Below the pieces are notes generated by a model. That model saw only the letters and a list, made by a program, of their open reading frames with translations. It had not been told where the DNA came from and did not search any database. The position numbers were made by a program, and so were the translations under genes. Shown here one piece after another: positions 54,277 to 63,334 of a stretch of DNA of 64,000 nucleotides. Source of the stretch: Deinobacterium chartae (GTDB lineage Bacteria; Deinococcota; Deinococci; Deinococcales; Deinococcaceae); NCBI RefSeq assembly GCF_014202645.1, contig NZ_JACHHG010000007.1, forward strand, positions 78,556 through 142,555, written 5' to 3'. Within the stretch, counting starts at the first letter, position 1. Every line of letters starts with the position of its first letter.

Positions 54277-56085
54277 ATGCGCCACACCCTGCCACTGGCC
54301 CTGACCCTCACCGCCCTGCTGGCCGCCTGCTCGCAACCGGCCCAGCAGCCCAACCAGCCCGACCCCCAGCCCGGCACGCTCAGCGCCCGGCTGCTGCAAC
54401 CGAGCAGCACCACCTACGTCAACGGCGACCTCGCGGTGAGCGCAGAGGTCAGCGGCTCGCCCGAACGGGTCGAGCTGCTGAAAGAAGGCGAGGTGCTCGC
54501 GCCGCTCACCGCTCCTTACCGCTGGAGCTGGGACACCCGCAGCGCCCCCGAGGGCCGTTACGCCCTGAAGGTCCGCGCCAGCCGGGGCAGCGCGCAGGTC
54601 GAAAGCAGCGCCGTGCAGGTGGTGGTGGACCGCACCGCCCCCACCCTCGAGGAGCGCAGCCCCGAGCCGGGCAGCGACGCCGCCGACCGCACGGTACGCC
54701 TCACCTTCAGCGAGGCCCTCGATCCCGCCAGCGTGACCGAGGCCGAGCTGCGCCTCGAGGATTCGCTGGGCGCGACGGTCTCCTTCGAGCGCTCGCTGTC
54801 CGAAGACGGCACGGTCTTGACCCTGCAGCTCGCAGCGCTGCCCACCCCGCCCGCCCGCCTGACCCTCACGGTCGGTGAAGGCCTGCGCGACCTCGCCGGG
54901 AACGCCCTGAACCTCGAGCTGCGCAGCTGGTCGTGGAACTACGCCGAGTGGACCCTGCTGAACACAGAGCCGCTCGAGGCCGACATCTCCCCGCAGGGCG
55001 CGGGGCTGCAGGCGGTGGCCGCAGACGGCCAGGGCCGCGTGGCAATCGCCTGGGACCAGAACGACGGCGTCACCAAGAACGTCTACGTCAAGCGCTGGCA
55101 CGGTCAGGGCTTCGAGCGGCTGGGGGACCCGATCAGCGCCTTCCCGGCCAGCACACCGACCGAGAGCCCCTCGATCGCGGCAACGCCGGACGGGGAACTG
55201 TACGTGGCCTTTGCCGAGAGCGACGGCAAGGCCAAGGACGTGCACGTCCGCCGCCTGGTGGGCAACAGCTGGGAGCCCGTGGGCACCTCGCTGAGCGCCC
55301 TGCCCTCGCTGGAGTCCAAGGTCGGGTCTCCCGCTGTCGTAACGGACCCGCAGGGCCGTCCGGTGGTGGCGTGGTACGAGTACGACGGCGCGGTCAGCAC
55401 CCTGTCGCACGCTTCGATCTACGTCGCCCGCTGGAACGGTGAGCTGTGGGAGATGCTGGCCCAAGGCGGCCTGAGCGCCTCGGAGCGCGTTGCGGACAAC
55501 CCGCGCGTTGCGGTCGCTGCCGACGGCAGCATCTACGTTGCCTGGCGCCAAGACGTCACGGTGGGCAGCGCACGCAAGGGCAGCGTGCACGTCCGTCGCC
55601 TGTCCGGCGATACCTGGGAGGACCTGGGCGGACCGCAGTTCCGTCAGGGCAGCGCACAGGAGCCCTCGCTGGTCACGGTCGGCAACGACATCTACCTGAG
55701 CTACGGCGACGCCGAGATCGCCGGCAGCGGCCGCGAGGTCCGGGTGCAGCGCTGGACCGGCACCGCCTGGGAACTGATCGGCACGCCCCAGACCGTCAAC
55801 ACCGCCGTCAGCGCCACCGCCCCGCATCTGGCCGCCGACAGCGAGGGCCGTCTGTGGCTGGCGTGGTCGCAGAAGGAGAGCGACCTCGAGATGCTGTACG
55901 TGCGCCGCTTTAGCGGCCTCGAATGGGAGAGCTACCTCGAGGGCGTAGACGCCGTGTCGAGCGCGGGTACGGGCGCGTTCCGCCCGCAGGTCGCGCTGAG
56001 CGGCACCCACCCGGTGATCGTCTGGCGCGAGCGGCCCGCCGAAGGCCAGCCCTTCGGCCTGTGGGTCGGTATCGGACGCCGCTAA
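54277..56085 (+). CDS. Lipoprotein with Ig-like domains and beta-propeller repeats
   Basis: 602 residues. The lipobox LLAAC lipidates C18. Residues about 35-120 and 125-215 are Ig-like domains (YRWSWDTRSAPEGRYALKV; RTVRLTFSEALDPASV, a SbsA-type Ig fold). Residues 230-600 form a repeat domain with recurring VYVKRWHG, VHVRRLVG, IYVARWNG, VHVRRLSG and VRVQRWTG strands, best read as a propeller. It probably binds protein or sugar at the cell surface. It starts 1 base after the protease stop and ends at a 30-bp palindrome. Confidence 0.85.
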   Translation: MRHTLPLALTLTALLAACSQPAQQPNQPDPQPGTLSARLLQPSSTTYVNGDLAVSAEVSGSPERVELLKEGEVLAPLTAPYRWSWDTRSAPEGRYALKVRASRGSAQVESSAVQVVVDRTAPTLEERSPEPGSDAADRTVRLTFSEALDPASVTEAELRLEDSLGATVSFERSLSEDGTVLTLQLAALPTPPARLTLTVGEGLRDLAGNALNLELRSWSWNYAEWTLLNTEPLEADISPQGAGLQAVAADGQGRVAIAWDQNDGVTKNVYVKRWHGQGFERLGDPISAFPASTPTESPSIAATPDGELYVAFAESDGKAKDVHVRRLVGNSWEPVGTSLSALPSLESKVGSPAVVTDPQGRPVVAWYEYDGAVSTLSHASIYVARWNGELWEMLAQGGLSASERVADNPRVAVAADGSIYVAWRQDVTVGSARKGSVHVRRLSGDTWEDLGGPQFRQGSAQEPSLVTVGNDIYLSYGDAEIAGSGREVRVQRWTGTAWELIGTPQTVNTAVSATAPHLAADSEGRLWLAWSQKESDLEMLYVRRFSGLEWESYLEGVDAVSSAGTGAFRPQVALSGTHPVIVWRERPAEGQPFGLWVGIGRR

Positions 56086-56100
56086 ACCGCCGCTTTTGGG

Positions 56101-56130
56101 GGGAGGCCGGGGCGCGCGCCCCGGCCTCCC
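56101..56130. terminator. 30-bp perfect palindrome, terminator of the lipoprotein operon
   Basis: Arms 56101-56115 and 56116-56130 are perfectly complementary (GGGAGGCCGGGGCGC). Only a short CTTTTGGG lies before it and TTACA after it, so it may need a factor or act as an RNA end-stabiliser. Confidence 0.7.
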
Positions 56131-56181
56131 TTACACCGAGGTCAGCAAGCTCAGGACCGGGCGCTCTATAGTAGGACCGTT

Positions 56182-56931
56182 ATGGCCCTCCAGCGCCCCC
56201 CTTTCACCGCCCTCGCCGCCGTTTACGACGCCATCATGGCCGACATCGAGTACGCGGAGTGGGCCGAGTTCGTCTTGCACTTCCTGCGCGAAGAAGGCGC
56301 GGCTCCGCGCACGCTGCTCGACCTGGCCTGCGGCACCGGCAACAGTGCCGTTCCCTTTCTGGAGCGCGGCCTCGAGGTGACCGGCATAGACGCCTCGCCC
56401 GAAATGCTCTCGCTGGCCCGCACCAAGCTGCCCGCAGCGCACCTCGAGGTGGGCACGCTGACCCATTTCGAGCTGGCCGAGCGCTTCGATCTGGTCACCT
56501 GCCTGTTCGACTCGCTGAACAACCTGCTCGATCCGGCCGAGCTGCGCGCCTGCTTCGCGCAGGTGCGCGCACACCTGCAGCCGGGCGGATGGCTTGTGGC
56601 CGACGTCAACACCCGACTGGGCGTGCGCGAGCTGTGGGAAGGCGACGTGATCGAGGGCGTGGTCCCCACCGCGGACGGACGCGAGGTGCACTACCACTGG
56701 TCGCACAGCTTTGACCCCGAAACCGAGCTGGGCACGGTGCAGGCCTTCTGCCGCATCGAGGGCGAGGAGTTCGTCGAGTACCACACCGAGCGCGGCTACG
56801 ACCCGCCCACCCTCGAGGAACTGCTGCGCGCCGCAGGTTTTGCGCGGGTGGTGTTCGCCGAGTACCCGGATTACGCCGAACCGGACGCCGAGACTCCGCG
56901 GGTGTGGCTGTTCGCGCAGGTGACCAAATGA
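56182..56931 (+). CDS. Class I SAM-dependent methyltransferase
   Basis: 249 residues. The SAM-binding motif [20 protein letters not shown] (about residues 41-60) is followed by [12 protein letters not shown] and [15 protein letters not shown]. The substrate is unknown. TATAGT (56167-56172) lies 9 bases before the ATG, with AGGA between. Its stop overlaps the gpsA start (ATGA), so it is coupled to glycerol-phosphate metabolism at least by expression. Confidence 0.9.
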   Translation: MALQRPPFTALAAVYDAIMADIEYAEWAEFVLHFLREEGAAPRTLLDLACGTGNSAVPFLERGLEVTGIDASPEMLSLARTKLPAAHLEVGTLTHFELAERFDLVTCLFDSLNNLLDPAELRACFAQVRAHLQPGGWLVADVNTRLGVRELWEGDVIEGVVPTADGREVHYHWSHSFDPETELGTVQAFCRIEGEEFVEYHTERGYDPPTLEELLRAAGFARVVFAEYPDYAEPDAETPRVWLFAQVTK

Positions 56932-57887
56932 CGCGGGTTGCGGTGTTGGGCGCAGGCGGCTGGGGCACTGCGCTCGCCGCCATGCTGGCCGCGCACGAAC
57001 GCCCGACGGTGCTGTGGGCCCGCCGAGCCGAGTTCGCTGAGCGGCTGCGGCGCGAGCGCGTGAATGCCGATTACCTGCCCGGCGTGGACCTTCCCGCCAG
57101 CCTCGAGCTGGCCTCGGACCTGAACGTGGCCCTCGAGGGAGCCGCGCTGGCGCTGGTGGTCGTCCCGTCGGTGGGCGTGGAAGAACTGCTCGAGCAGCTG
57201 CCGCGCGAACTCGGCATCGTGCTGTGCGCCAAGGGCCTGGACGCGCACGGCGGGCAGCTCAGCCGCCTGGCGCACAGCCGGGGATTCTCGCGGATCGCAG
57301 TGCTCTCGGGCCCGAACCACGCCGAGGAAATCGGGCGCGGCCTTCCTGCCGCCACGGTGGTTGCCAGCCACGACGCCGAGTTTGCGAACACCGCGCAACG
57401 CGCCCTGATGACCCCCAGCTTCCGGGTGTACACCTCGGACGACGTGGTGGGCGTGGAACTCGGCGGGGTGCTGAAAAACGTCATCGCCCTGAGCTGCGGC
57501 ATGGTGGACGGCCTGGGCCTGGGCGACAATGCCAAGGCCGCCTTGATCACCCGGGGTTTGCTCGAGATGCGCCGCTACCTCGAGGCCCAGGGCGCACGCG
57601 AGGCCACCGTGTACGGCCTCTCGGGCCTGGGCGACCTGGTCGCGACCTGCACCAGCCGCCACTCGCGCAACCGCGCGGCCGGGGAGCGCATCGCGCGCGG
57701 CGAGGATATCGCCGCAGGCGGCAAGGTCGTCGAGGGCATGCGCAGCGCGCGCCTGCTGCACGCCTGGGCCCTCGAGCACGGTGCCGACCTGCCGATCGTG
57801 GCGGCGGTTCACGGTGTCCTCGAGGGTGAACTCGAACCCCTCGAGGCGATGTCGAACCTGATGGAGCGCCGGGCACGCCCAGAGTAG
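56928..57887 (+). CDS. gpsA: Glycerol-3-phosphate dehydrogenase [NAD(P)+]
   Basis: 319 residues from the ATG overlapping the methyltransferase stop. The cofactor loop [14 protein letters not shown] is at residues 8-21. Substrate-domain signatures are [37 protein letters not shown] (with the catalytic lysine) and [13 protein letters not shown]. It reduces dihydroxyacetone phosphate to sn-glycerol-3-phosphate for phospholipid synthesis. A longer upstream frame is rejected because of the ATGA coupling. Confidence 0.96.
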   Translation: MTRVAVLGAGGWGTALAAMLAAHERPTVLWARRAEFAERLRRERVNADYLPGVDLPASLELASDLNVALEGAALALVVVPSVGVEELLEQLPRELGIVLCAKGLDAHGGQLSRLAHSRGFSRIAVLSGPNHAEEIGRGLPAATVVASHDAEFANTAQRALMTPSFRVYTSDDVVGVELGGVLKNVIALSCGMVDGLGLGDNAKAALITRGLLEMRRYLEAQGAREATVYGLSGLGDLVATCTSRHSRNRAAGERIARGEDIAAGGKVVEGMRSARLLHAWALEHGADLPIVAAVHGVLEGELEPLEAMSNLMERRARPE

Positions 57888-57905
57888 GCCGGCCCCACCC
57901 GGAGC

Positions 57906-57926
57906 GTGCGGGCAGTGGTCCCGCAC
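57906..57926. terminator. Hairpin between gpsA and the S9 peptidase gene
   Basis: GTGCGGG (57906-57912) pairs with CCCGCAC (57920-57926) around a 7-base loop, without a T-run. It lies between convergent genes. Confidence 0.45.
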
Positions 57927-57933
57927 CCGTCGC

Positions 57934-59979
57934 TCAGCCCTCGAGGCGGCCCTCCACCGCCGCAATCAGAAAGGCGTACTCCTCGGCGGTCTCGCGCAGG
58001 GCGTCGTAACGCCCGCTCGAGCTGAAATGCCCGGCCCCGGTGAGGGTCTTGAGCAGCAGCACGTTGCGGTCGGTCTTGCGTTCGCGCAGGCGCGCGGCCC
58101 ACTTGGCCGGTTCCCAGTACGCCACCCGGGGGTCGTTTAAGCCGGTGGAGATCCACAGGTGCGGGTAGGCGCGCGCAGCCACGTTATCGTAGGGGCTGTA
58201 GGCCTTCATCACCGCGTAAAACGCCGGGTCCTCGGGGTTGCCCCACTCGTCGTACTCGAGGGTGGTGAGCGGAATGCTGGCGTCGAGCATGGTGCTGACC
58301 ACGTCCACAAACGGCACGCCCGCCAAAACCGCACGGAACAGATCCGGACGCAGGTTCAGCACCGCGCCCATCAGCAGTCCTCCCGCCGAGCGTCCGCTGG
58401 CGGTGAGGCGGTCGGGGGTGGTGAGCCCTGCCTCGACCAGCGCCTGCGCCACGTCCACGAAGTCGCTGAAACTGTTCGGTTTGGCCTGCAGTTTGCCGCC
58501 CTCGTACCACGCGCGCCCCAGCTCGCCTCCGCCGCGCACGTGGGCAACGGCGTACACCCAGCCGCGGTCGAGCAGCGTGAGCCGCCGGGCATCGAAAGCC
58601 GGGTCCATCGAGGCGCCGTAACTGCCGTACCCGTACAGCAGGGTCGGTGCGGGAAACTGCACGTCCTGGCGGTAAACGAGGCTCACCGGGACGCGCGTCC
58701 CGTCCGCGGCGGTCACCCAGCGGCGCTCGCTGCGGTAAGCGGTCGCGTCGTAGTTCGGGACCGGGGTGCGTTTCACCTCGAGGAGTTCCAGCGTGTCCAG
58801 ATCGAGGTCAAAGTGCGTGAGCGGCGTCAGCGGACTGGTGTAGGTGACGCGGGCTACGCGCACGTCAAAGTCATGGTTTTCACCGATACGCACCGTGAAA
58901 ACCGTCTCGGGCAGCTCGAGGCGGCGCGGCTCGAGGGTCCTTCGCGGCAGGACCCACAGCCGGGTGAGACCGTCCTGCCGCCCGGCGACCAGCAGGTGAT
59001 CGCGGAAAACGCGCAGGTCGTCGAGCTTGCGCCCGGGGTCGTGCGGCAGGACCTCGCGCGCCGCGCCGCCGGCCTTGGGCAGCGCCAGCAGTTTGAACTC
59101 GCGGGCGCCACCTGCATTGCTGAGCATCAGCCAGTGGTCGCCGCCGTCTTCGACCGCGTACTCCACGCCGCGTTCCCGGGGCAAGATCACCCTGAACCCT
59201 CCCTCGGTGTCGGCGCTGGGCAGGTGGCGCACCTCGGTGGTGACGGTGCTGTGCGAGGTGAGCAGCAGTTCGTCGCCGCTGTCGCTCACGCTCAGCCCCA
59301 GCGTGAAGGTGGGATCTTCCTCGCGGTAGAGCAGGGCGTCCGACTCGGCCGCATGCCCCAGGCGGTGACGGTACACCTCGTGCGGCCGCCAGGTCTCATC
59401 GTTGCGGATGTAGTACAGGCAGCGGCCGTCCGCGCTCCAGGCGAGGCTGCGTCCGCTCACGTCGGTCACACCGGTGCGGCGCTCCTCGCCGCTCTCGAGG
59501 TCCTTTACGCGCAGCTCGAAGCGCTCGCCCCCGCGGATGTCGAGCAGGTAGGCGTAGCGCCGGTGGTCGGGGCTGGGCTGCACCGCTCCCACCCACAGGT
59601 TCTCGAGGGCTTCTTGCTGCTTGAGGGCGTTCGGGTCGAGCAGCACCTGCTCGGGCCCGCCCGCGCGGGGACGGCGGCAGTACAGCGGGTACTGCTCGCC
59701 CGCGACCGTGCGGGTGTAGTAGACGTACGGTCCCCAGCGCACCGGGGGCTGCTCGTCGGTCTCCTGCAGGTGCGAGAGCATGTCCTGGTACAGCGCTTCT
59801 TGCAGGGGCCGCAGCGGCTCCATCACGGCGGCCAGGTAGGCGTTTTCGGCCTCGAGGTAGGCCAGCACGTCCGGGTTCTCGCGCTGGCGCAACCAGGCGT
59901 AGGGGTCGTCGCGCCGGTCGCCGTGGGCGTGGTGGGTGTGCGGTACCTGTTTCGCGCGGGGCGGCGTGGGTCGGGTCAT
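57934..59979 (-). CDS. S9 family serine peptidase (oligopeptidase B/prolyl oligopeptidase family)
   Basis: 681 residues from the ATG at 59979. The N-terminal propeller domain (about 60-410) begins with DDPYAWLRQRENPDVLAYL. The C-terminal alpha/beta hydrolase has the nucleophile in ASGRSAGGLLMG, the acid in TGLNDPRVAYWEP and the histidine in GAGHFSSSGRY. It cuts short peptides after basic or proline residues in the cytoplasm. TACAGT (59990-59985) ends 5 bases before the ATG, so the longer frame upstream is rejected. Confidence 0.95.
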   Translation of the reverse strand: MTRPTPPRAKQVPHTHHAHGDRRDDPYAWLRQRENPDVLAYLEAENAYLAAVMEPLRPLQEALYQDMLSHLQETDEQPPVRWGPYVYYTRTVAGEQYPLYCRRPRAGGPEQVLLDPNALKQQEALENLWVGAVQPSPDHRRYAYLLDIRGGERFELRVKDLESGEERRTGVTDVSGRSLAWSADGRCLYYIRNDETWRPHEVYRHRLGHAAESDALLYREEDPTFTLGLSVSDSGDELLLTSHSTVTTEVRHLPSADTEGGFRVILPRERGVEYAVEDGGDHWLMLSNAGGAREFKLLALPKAGGAAREVLPHDPGRKLDDLRVFRDHLLVAGRQDGLTRLWVLPRRTLEPRRLELPETVFTVRIGENHDFDVRVARVTYTSPLTPLTHFDLDLDTLELLEVKRTPVPNYDATAYRSERRWVTAADGTRVPVSLVYRQDVQFPAPTLLYGYGSYGASMDPAFDARRLTLLDRGWVYAVAHVRGGGELGRAWYEGGKLQAKPNSFSDFVDVAQALVEAGLTTPDRLTASGRSAGGLLMGAVLNLRPDLFRAVLAGVPFVDVVSTMLDASIPLTTLEYDEWGNPEDPAFYAVMKAYSPYDNVAARAYPHLWISTGLNDPRVAYWEPAKWAARLRERKTDRNVLLLKTLTGAGHFSSSGRYDALRETAEEYAFLIAAVEGRLEG

Positions 59980-60093
59980 GCCCGACTGTAACGTTTGCCC
60001 CGCACCCGCTGCAGCGGGGTACGCCAGATCGCGTAGGAGCGCCAGCCCGGACCTGCGCCCTGGGGCGCGGCCAGACGCATTCACGGCCTGTTG

Positions 60094-61191
60094 TTATGGC
60101 TCTTCGGACCCGTCACGAAAACTCAGCGCATTCCAGCTGCGCCCACCGTCGTAGGTGGCCTTGATCTGTCCGCGCTCGAGGGCCCAGCCCACCTGGGCCG
60201 AGGCGAACTGCAGCACGCTGGGAGCCTCGAGACCCTCGCCGGGAACCGGGTCAAAGCTGCGCCCGCCGTCTTGCGAGAGCAGCAGTTGCCCGTTCCACAG
60301 CAGGGCCGTCTCGGTATCAGGAAAAGAGGCCAGCGGCGGCAACGGCGCGGTGCCCGCGGGCAGCGGCAGGCGCTGCAGGGCGCTCCACGAGCGTCCACCG
60401 TCTGCGGTGGCCAGCAGTGCGAGCTCTCCGGGCTCTTGCGGCCGTGGGGGCAGGGTGGCCACCACGCGGCCGTTACGGTCATCAAAGAAGCGCGGCTTTC
60501 CGAAATGTGGCACCCGGCTGGGACTCGAGGGCAGCGGCGTGGTCACGTCGCTCCAGTTGCGCCCGCCGTCGAAGCTGGACAGAAAGTACGGACGGTCCGG
60601 CGTCCCGAAACGTCCGCTGATGAAAGCGGCATTCTCGCCCACGAAGGTGAGGTGCTCGGCGCAGCAGCGGTCGCTGAGCAGACCCCGCGCCGCAGGCGAC
60701 TTGAGGGTGTCGGAAACGCTGCGGGTGACGGCCTGCCAGCTGTGCCCGCCGTCGCGGGTACGGTAAGCGACAAAGGGGGCAGTGTTCATTCCCCGACGCT
60801 GGGTCAGCCGCAGCGTGCCCTCGTGCGGGTCGCGGAAATCGATGACCGCGCCCACGTTGGGAACCGGCAGGCTGCGCACCTGCCAGGACTTGCCGCCGTC
60901 CGAGGTCGAAAGAATCCGGGTACGGCGACGCTCGCCCGTCAGGACCACCCAGGCCAGGCTCGCGCTCACCGCGTCGCCGACGAAGCGCACCTCGGGGTCC
61001 GCGTCGCGCGGTAGCGGCGGGGTCACGTTGACCCAGCTGCGCCCGCCGTCACCGCTGCGGCGCACCCCGTGGGCCGTAAAGACCCAGCCGCTCAAGGGAG
61101 AGACCAACGCAAAGCCGGTGATGTCCGGTGCGGCGCGGGCACCGCACAGCAGGCCGCACAGCACGGTCACCAGCAGAGCGCATGCCCTCAT
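60094..61191 (-). CDS. Exported seven-Asp-box beta-propeller protein (BNR/YCF48-like)
   Basis: 365 residues from the ATG at 61191. The signal peptide MRACALLVTVLCGLLCGARA is cleaved near residue 20. Seven Asp-box motifs are spaced along the protein: SGDGGRSW, STSDGGKSW, RTRDGGHSW, SFDGGRNW, TADGGRSW, SQDGGRSF and TYDGGRSW. This count fits a seven-bladed propeller as in sialidase-like and YCF48/HCF136 proteins. The sialidase catalytic residues are not evident, so binding is more likely than catalysis. Confidence 0.85.
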   Translation of the reverse strand: MRACALLVTVLCGLLCGARAAPDITGFALVSPLSGWVFTAHGVRRSGDGGRSWVNVTPPLPRDADPEVRFVGDAVSASLAWVVLTGERRRTRILSTSDGGKSWQVRSLPVPNVGAVIDFRDPHEGTLRLTQRRGMNTAPFVAYRTRDGGHSWQAVTRSVSDTLKSPAARGLLSDRCCAEHLTFVGENAAFISGRFGTPDRPYFLSSFDGGRNWSDVTTPLPSSPSRVPHFGKPRFFDDRNGRVVATLPPRPQEPGELALLATADGGRSWSALQRLPLPAGTAPLPPLASFPDTETALLWNGQLLLSQDGGRSFDPVPGEGLEAPSVLQFASAQVGWALERGQIKATYDGGRSWNALSFRDGSEEP

Positions 61192-61247
61192 ACTGCATTC
61201 GTAGCATTCATCCGGTGAGAGCGCGTGCAGCTTTGCTGACCGCGCGT

Positions 61248-62030
61248 TTATCCAGCGTGCTCGGTCCCGCCTGGCACCGCACAGCCCAGCGTGGCCGCCG
61301 CCATGGCGGCCCCGACCATTCCCGCCTCGTTGCGCAGCACGGCCGGCTTGATCTCGGTCTGCACCTCGAGGTAGGGGGCAAACTTGTCCCACTTCTTGCT
61401 GACGCCGCCGCCGAATACGAACAGGTCCGGCGAGAACAGGAACTCGAGGTGCCGCAGGTACCTGCTCACCCGCTTGCCCCAGTTTTTCCAGCTCAGGTCC
61501 TCGATTTCGCGCACGCGGTCCGAAGCGTACGCCTCGGCCTCGCGCCCATCCAGCTCGAGGTGACCGAGTTCGGTGTTCGGGACCAGTTTGCCGTCGAGCA
61601 GCAGCGCGCTCCCGATGCCGGTCCCGAACGTCAGCAGCAGCACCGTGCCCTGGCGACCGCGCGCCGCGCCGTGGGTGGCTTCGGCCACCCCTGCCGCGTC
61701 GGCGTCGTTGAGCACCGCGACCGGACAGCCGGTCGTCTCGGCGAACAGCGCCGCCGCGTCGGTGCCGATCCAGGCCTTGTCCACGTTAGCGGCGCTGTGC
61801 GCTACCCCACCCTTGATGATGGCCGGGAAGGTGCAGCCGACCGGACCGTGCCAGTCAAAGTGGCGCACCAACTGGGCCACCACCGCCGCGACCGCCTGCG
61901 GGCTGGAAGGCTGCGGAGTGGCGATGCGGTGCCGCTCGAGGGCCAGCGAACCGTCCGCGAGGCGTACGGGCGCACCCTTGATGCCAGAGCCGCCGATATC
62001 GATGCCGAGAATCTCGGTGGGAGAAGGCAT
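61248..62030 (-). CDS. ppgK: Polyphosphate glucokinase (ROK family)
   Basis: 260 residues. The phosphate-binding loop is [14 protein letters not shown] (about 9-22), with [15 protein letters not shown] in the middle and [14 protein letters not shown]. The later [19 protein letters not shown] and [18 protein letters not shown] are specific to PPGK rather than general ROK sugar kinases. It phosphorylates glucose with polyphosphate (or ATP). TACAAT (62041-62036) ends 5 bases before the ATG. The gene is divergent from the aldo/keto reductase. Confidence 0.92.
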   Translation of the reverse strand: MPSPTEILGIDIGGSGIKGAPVRLADGSLALERHRIATPQPSSPQAVAAVVAQLVRHFDWHGPVGCTFPAIIKGGVAHSAANVDKAWIGTDAAALFAETTGCPVAVLNDADAAGVAEATHGAARGRQGTVLLLTFGTGIGSALLLDGKLVPNTELGHLELDGREAEAYASDRVREIEDLSWKNWGKRVSRYLRHLEFLFSPDLFVFGGGVSKKWDKFAPYLEVQTEIKPAVLRNEAGMVGAAMAAATLGCAVPGGTEHAG

Positions 62031-62177
62031 GCGTCATTGTAACAGCGCACCCAGCACACCCGGGGTGAGCGCAGGGCCATATGAGCGCTTGCTCACGCCG
62101 AGCGAAATCGCGATGTGCTCCCTTTGACACATGCCCCGGCCCCGGGGCCCTTAAGATAGCCTCGCACAGGAGGGCAG

Positions 62178-63050
62178 ATGACGCACACAGACGAAATCAA
62201 CGCGGCGACCAGCGGAACGTTCCGGATCGGCGGGGACCTCGAGGTGGTCCGCCTCGGCTTTGGGGCCATGCGCATCACCGGGCCGGGCATCTGGGGCGAC
62301 CCCGAGGATCCCGAGGAGGCGCGGCGCGTGCTGCGGCGACTCCCCGAGCTGGGCATCAACTTCATCGATACCGCCGACTCGTACGGACCCTTCGTCAGCG
62401 AGCAGCTGATCGCCGACACGCTCTTCCCCTACCCCCGGGGGATGGTGATCGCCACCAAAGGTGGCCTGACCCGCAGCGGCCCGAACGCGTGGCCGCCGCT
62501 GGGCCGCCCCGAGTACCTGCGGCAGTGCGTCGAGATGAGCCTGCGCCGGTTGCGCCTCGAGCGCATCGACCTCTATCAGCTGCACCGCATTGATCCTAAA
62601 GTCCCCCTCGAAGAACAGCTGGGTGTGCTGCGCGACATGCAGCAGGAGGGCAAGATCCGCCACATCGGCCTCTCGGAGGTATCGGTGGAGCAGATCGAGG
62701 CGGCCCGCCAGTTGGTGCAGGTTACGACCGTGCAGAACCTCTACAACCTCGAGAACCGCCGGTCCGAAGCGGTCCTGGCGTACTGCGAGCGCGAGGGCAT
62801 CGGTTTTATTCCGTGGTATCCGCTGGCGACCGGCAAGCTAGCGCAGCCCGGCGGCGCGCTCGATGCGATCGCGCAGCGCCTGGCGGCCACACCCTCGCAG
62901 GTGGCGCTGGCGTGGCTGCTGCGCCGCAGCCCGGTGATGCTGCCCATCCCGGGCACCTCGCGGGTTAGGCACCTCGAGGAGAATACGCGGGCGGCCAGCC
63001 TGCGGCTTTCCACCGAGGACTATGAGGCCCTCAGCGCACTGAGCGGCTGA
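62178..63050 (+). CDS. Aldo/keto reductase
   Basis: 290 residues. The catalytic tetrad region is visible: [10 protein letters not shown] (Asp, Tyr), VIATKGG (Lys) and YQLHRIDP (His). The late [14 protein letters not shown] binds NADPH. It reduces aldehydes or ketones; the physiological substrate is unknown. AGGAGGG at 62168-62174 fixes the ATG, unlike the leaderless neighbours. Confidence 0.94.
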   Translation: MTHTDEINAATSGTFRIGGDLEVVRLGFGAMRITGPGIWGDPEDPEEARRVLRRLPELGINFIDTADSYGPFVSEQLIADTLFPYPRGMVIATKGGLTRSGPNAWPPLGRPEYLRQCVEMSLRRLRLERIDLYQLHRIDPKVPLEEQLGVLRDMQQEGKIRHIGLSEVSVEQIEAARQLVQVTTVQNLYNLENRRSEAVLAYCEREGIGFIPWYPLATGKLAQPGGALDAIAQRLAATPSQVALAWLLRRSPVMLPIPGTSRVRHLEENTRAASLRLSTEDYEALSALSG

Positions 63051-63065
63051 ACCACAGCCCGGCAG

Positions 63066-63099
63066 GGGCTGCGTGCGAGCACGCAGCCCTCTTTGCTTT
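63066..63099 (+). terminator. Intrinsic terminator of the aldo/keto reductase gene
   Basis: GGGCTGCGTG (63066-63075) pairs with CACGCAGCCC (63080-63089) around a 4-base loop, followed by TCTTTGCTTT. Confidence 0.8.
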
Positions 63100-63120
63100 A
63101 AATGAAAAATCTGTGTTCGC

Positions 63121-63148
63121 TTGACGAGAATAGTTAGAATATTATTAA
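63121..63148 (+). promoter_or_regulatory. Sigma-70-type promoter of the small lipoprotein/collagen-like operon
   Basis: TTGACG (63121-63126), 16 bases, TATTAA (63143-63148), in a locally A+T-rich stretch. It precedes the genes at 63182 and 63335. Confidence 0.6.
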
Positions 63149-63181
63149 ATCAGATATGCCAAGACAATTCGCGGGTCGCCG

Positions 63182-63307
63182 ATGAAACGCACCTTGGTTG
63201 CCCTACTGGTCCTGCTGGGACTCACCGCCTGCAGCACGAGCTTTACCCCCAGTCCGCCTGCCTCCACGTGGGATCAGGGCGTCTGGGACACGGCAATCTG
63301 GCAGTAA
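63182..63307 (+). CDS. Small lipoprotein, 41 residues
   Basis: The frame from the ATG at 63182 encodes a lysine/arginine start, a hydrophobic helix and the lipobox GLTAC (C17): MKRTLVALLVLLGLTACSTS. Only 24 residues follow the cysteine, ending in a Trp-rich stretch (TWDQGVWDTAIWQ). No family is recognised. It lies 27 bases before the collagen-like gene and under the same promoter, so the two products probably work together at the surface. Confidence 0.6.
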   Translation: MKRTLVALLVLLGLTACSTSFTPSPPASTWDQGVWDTAIWQ

Positions 63308-63334
63308 CGCCCTTATTTTCAAACGAGGCAGATC

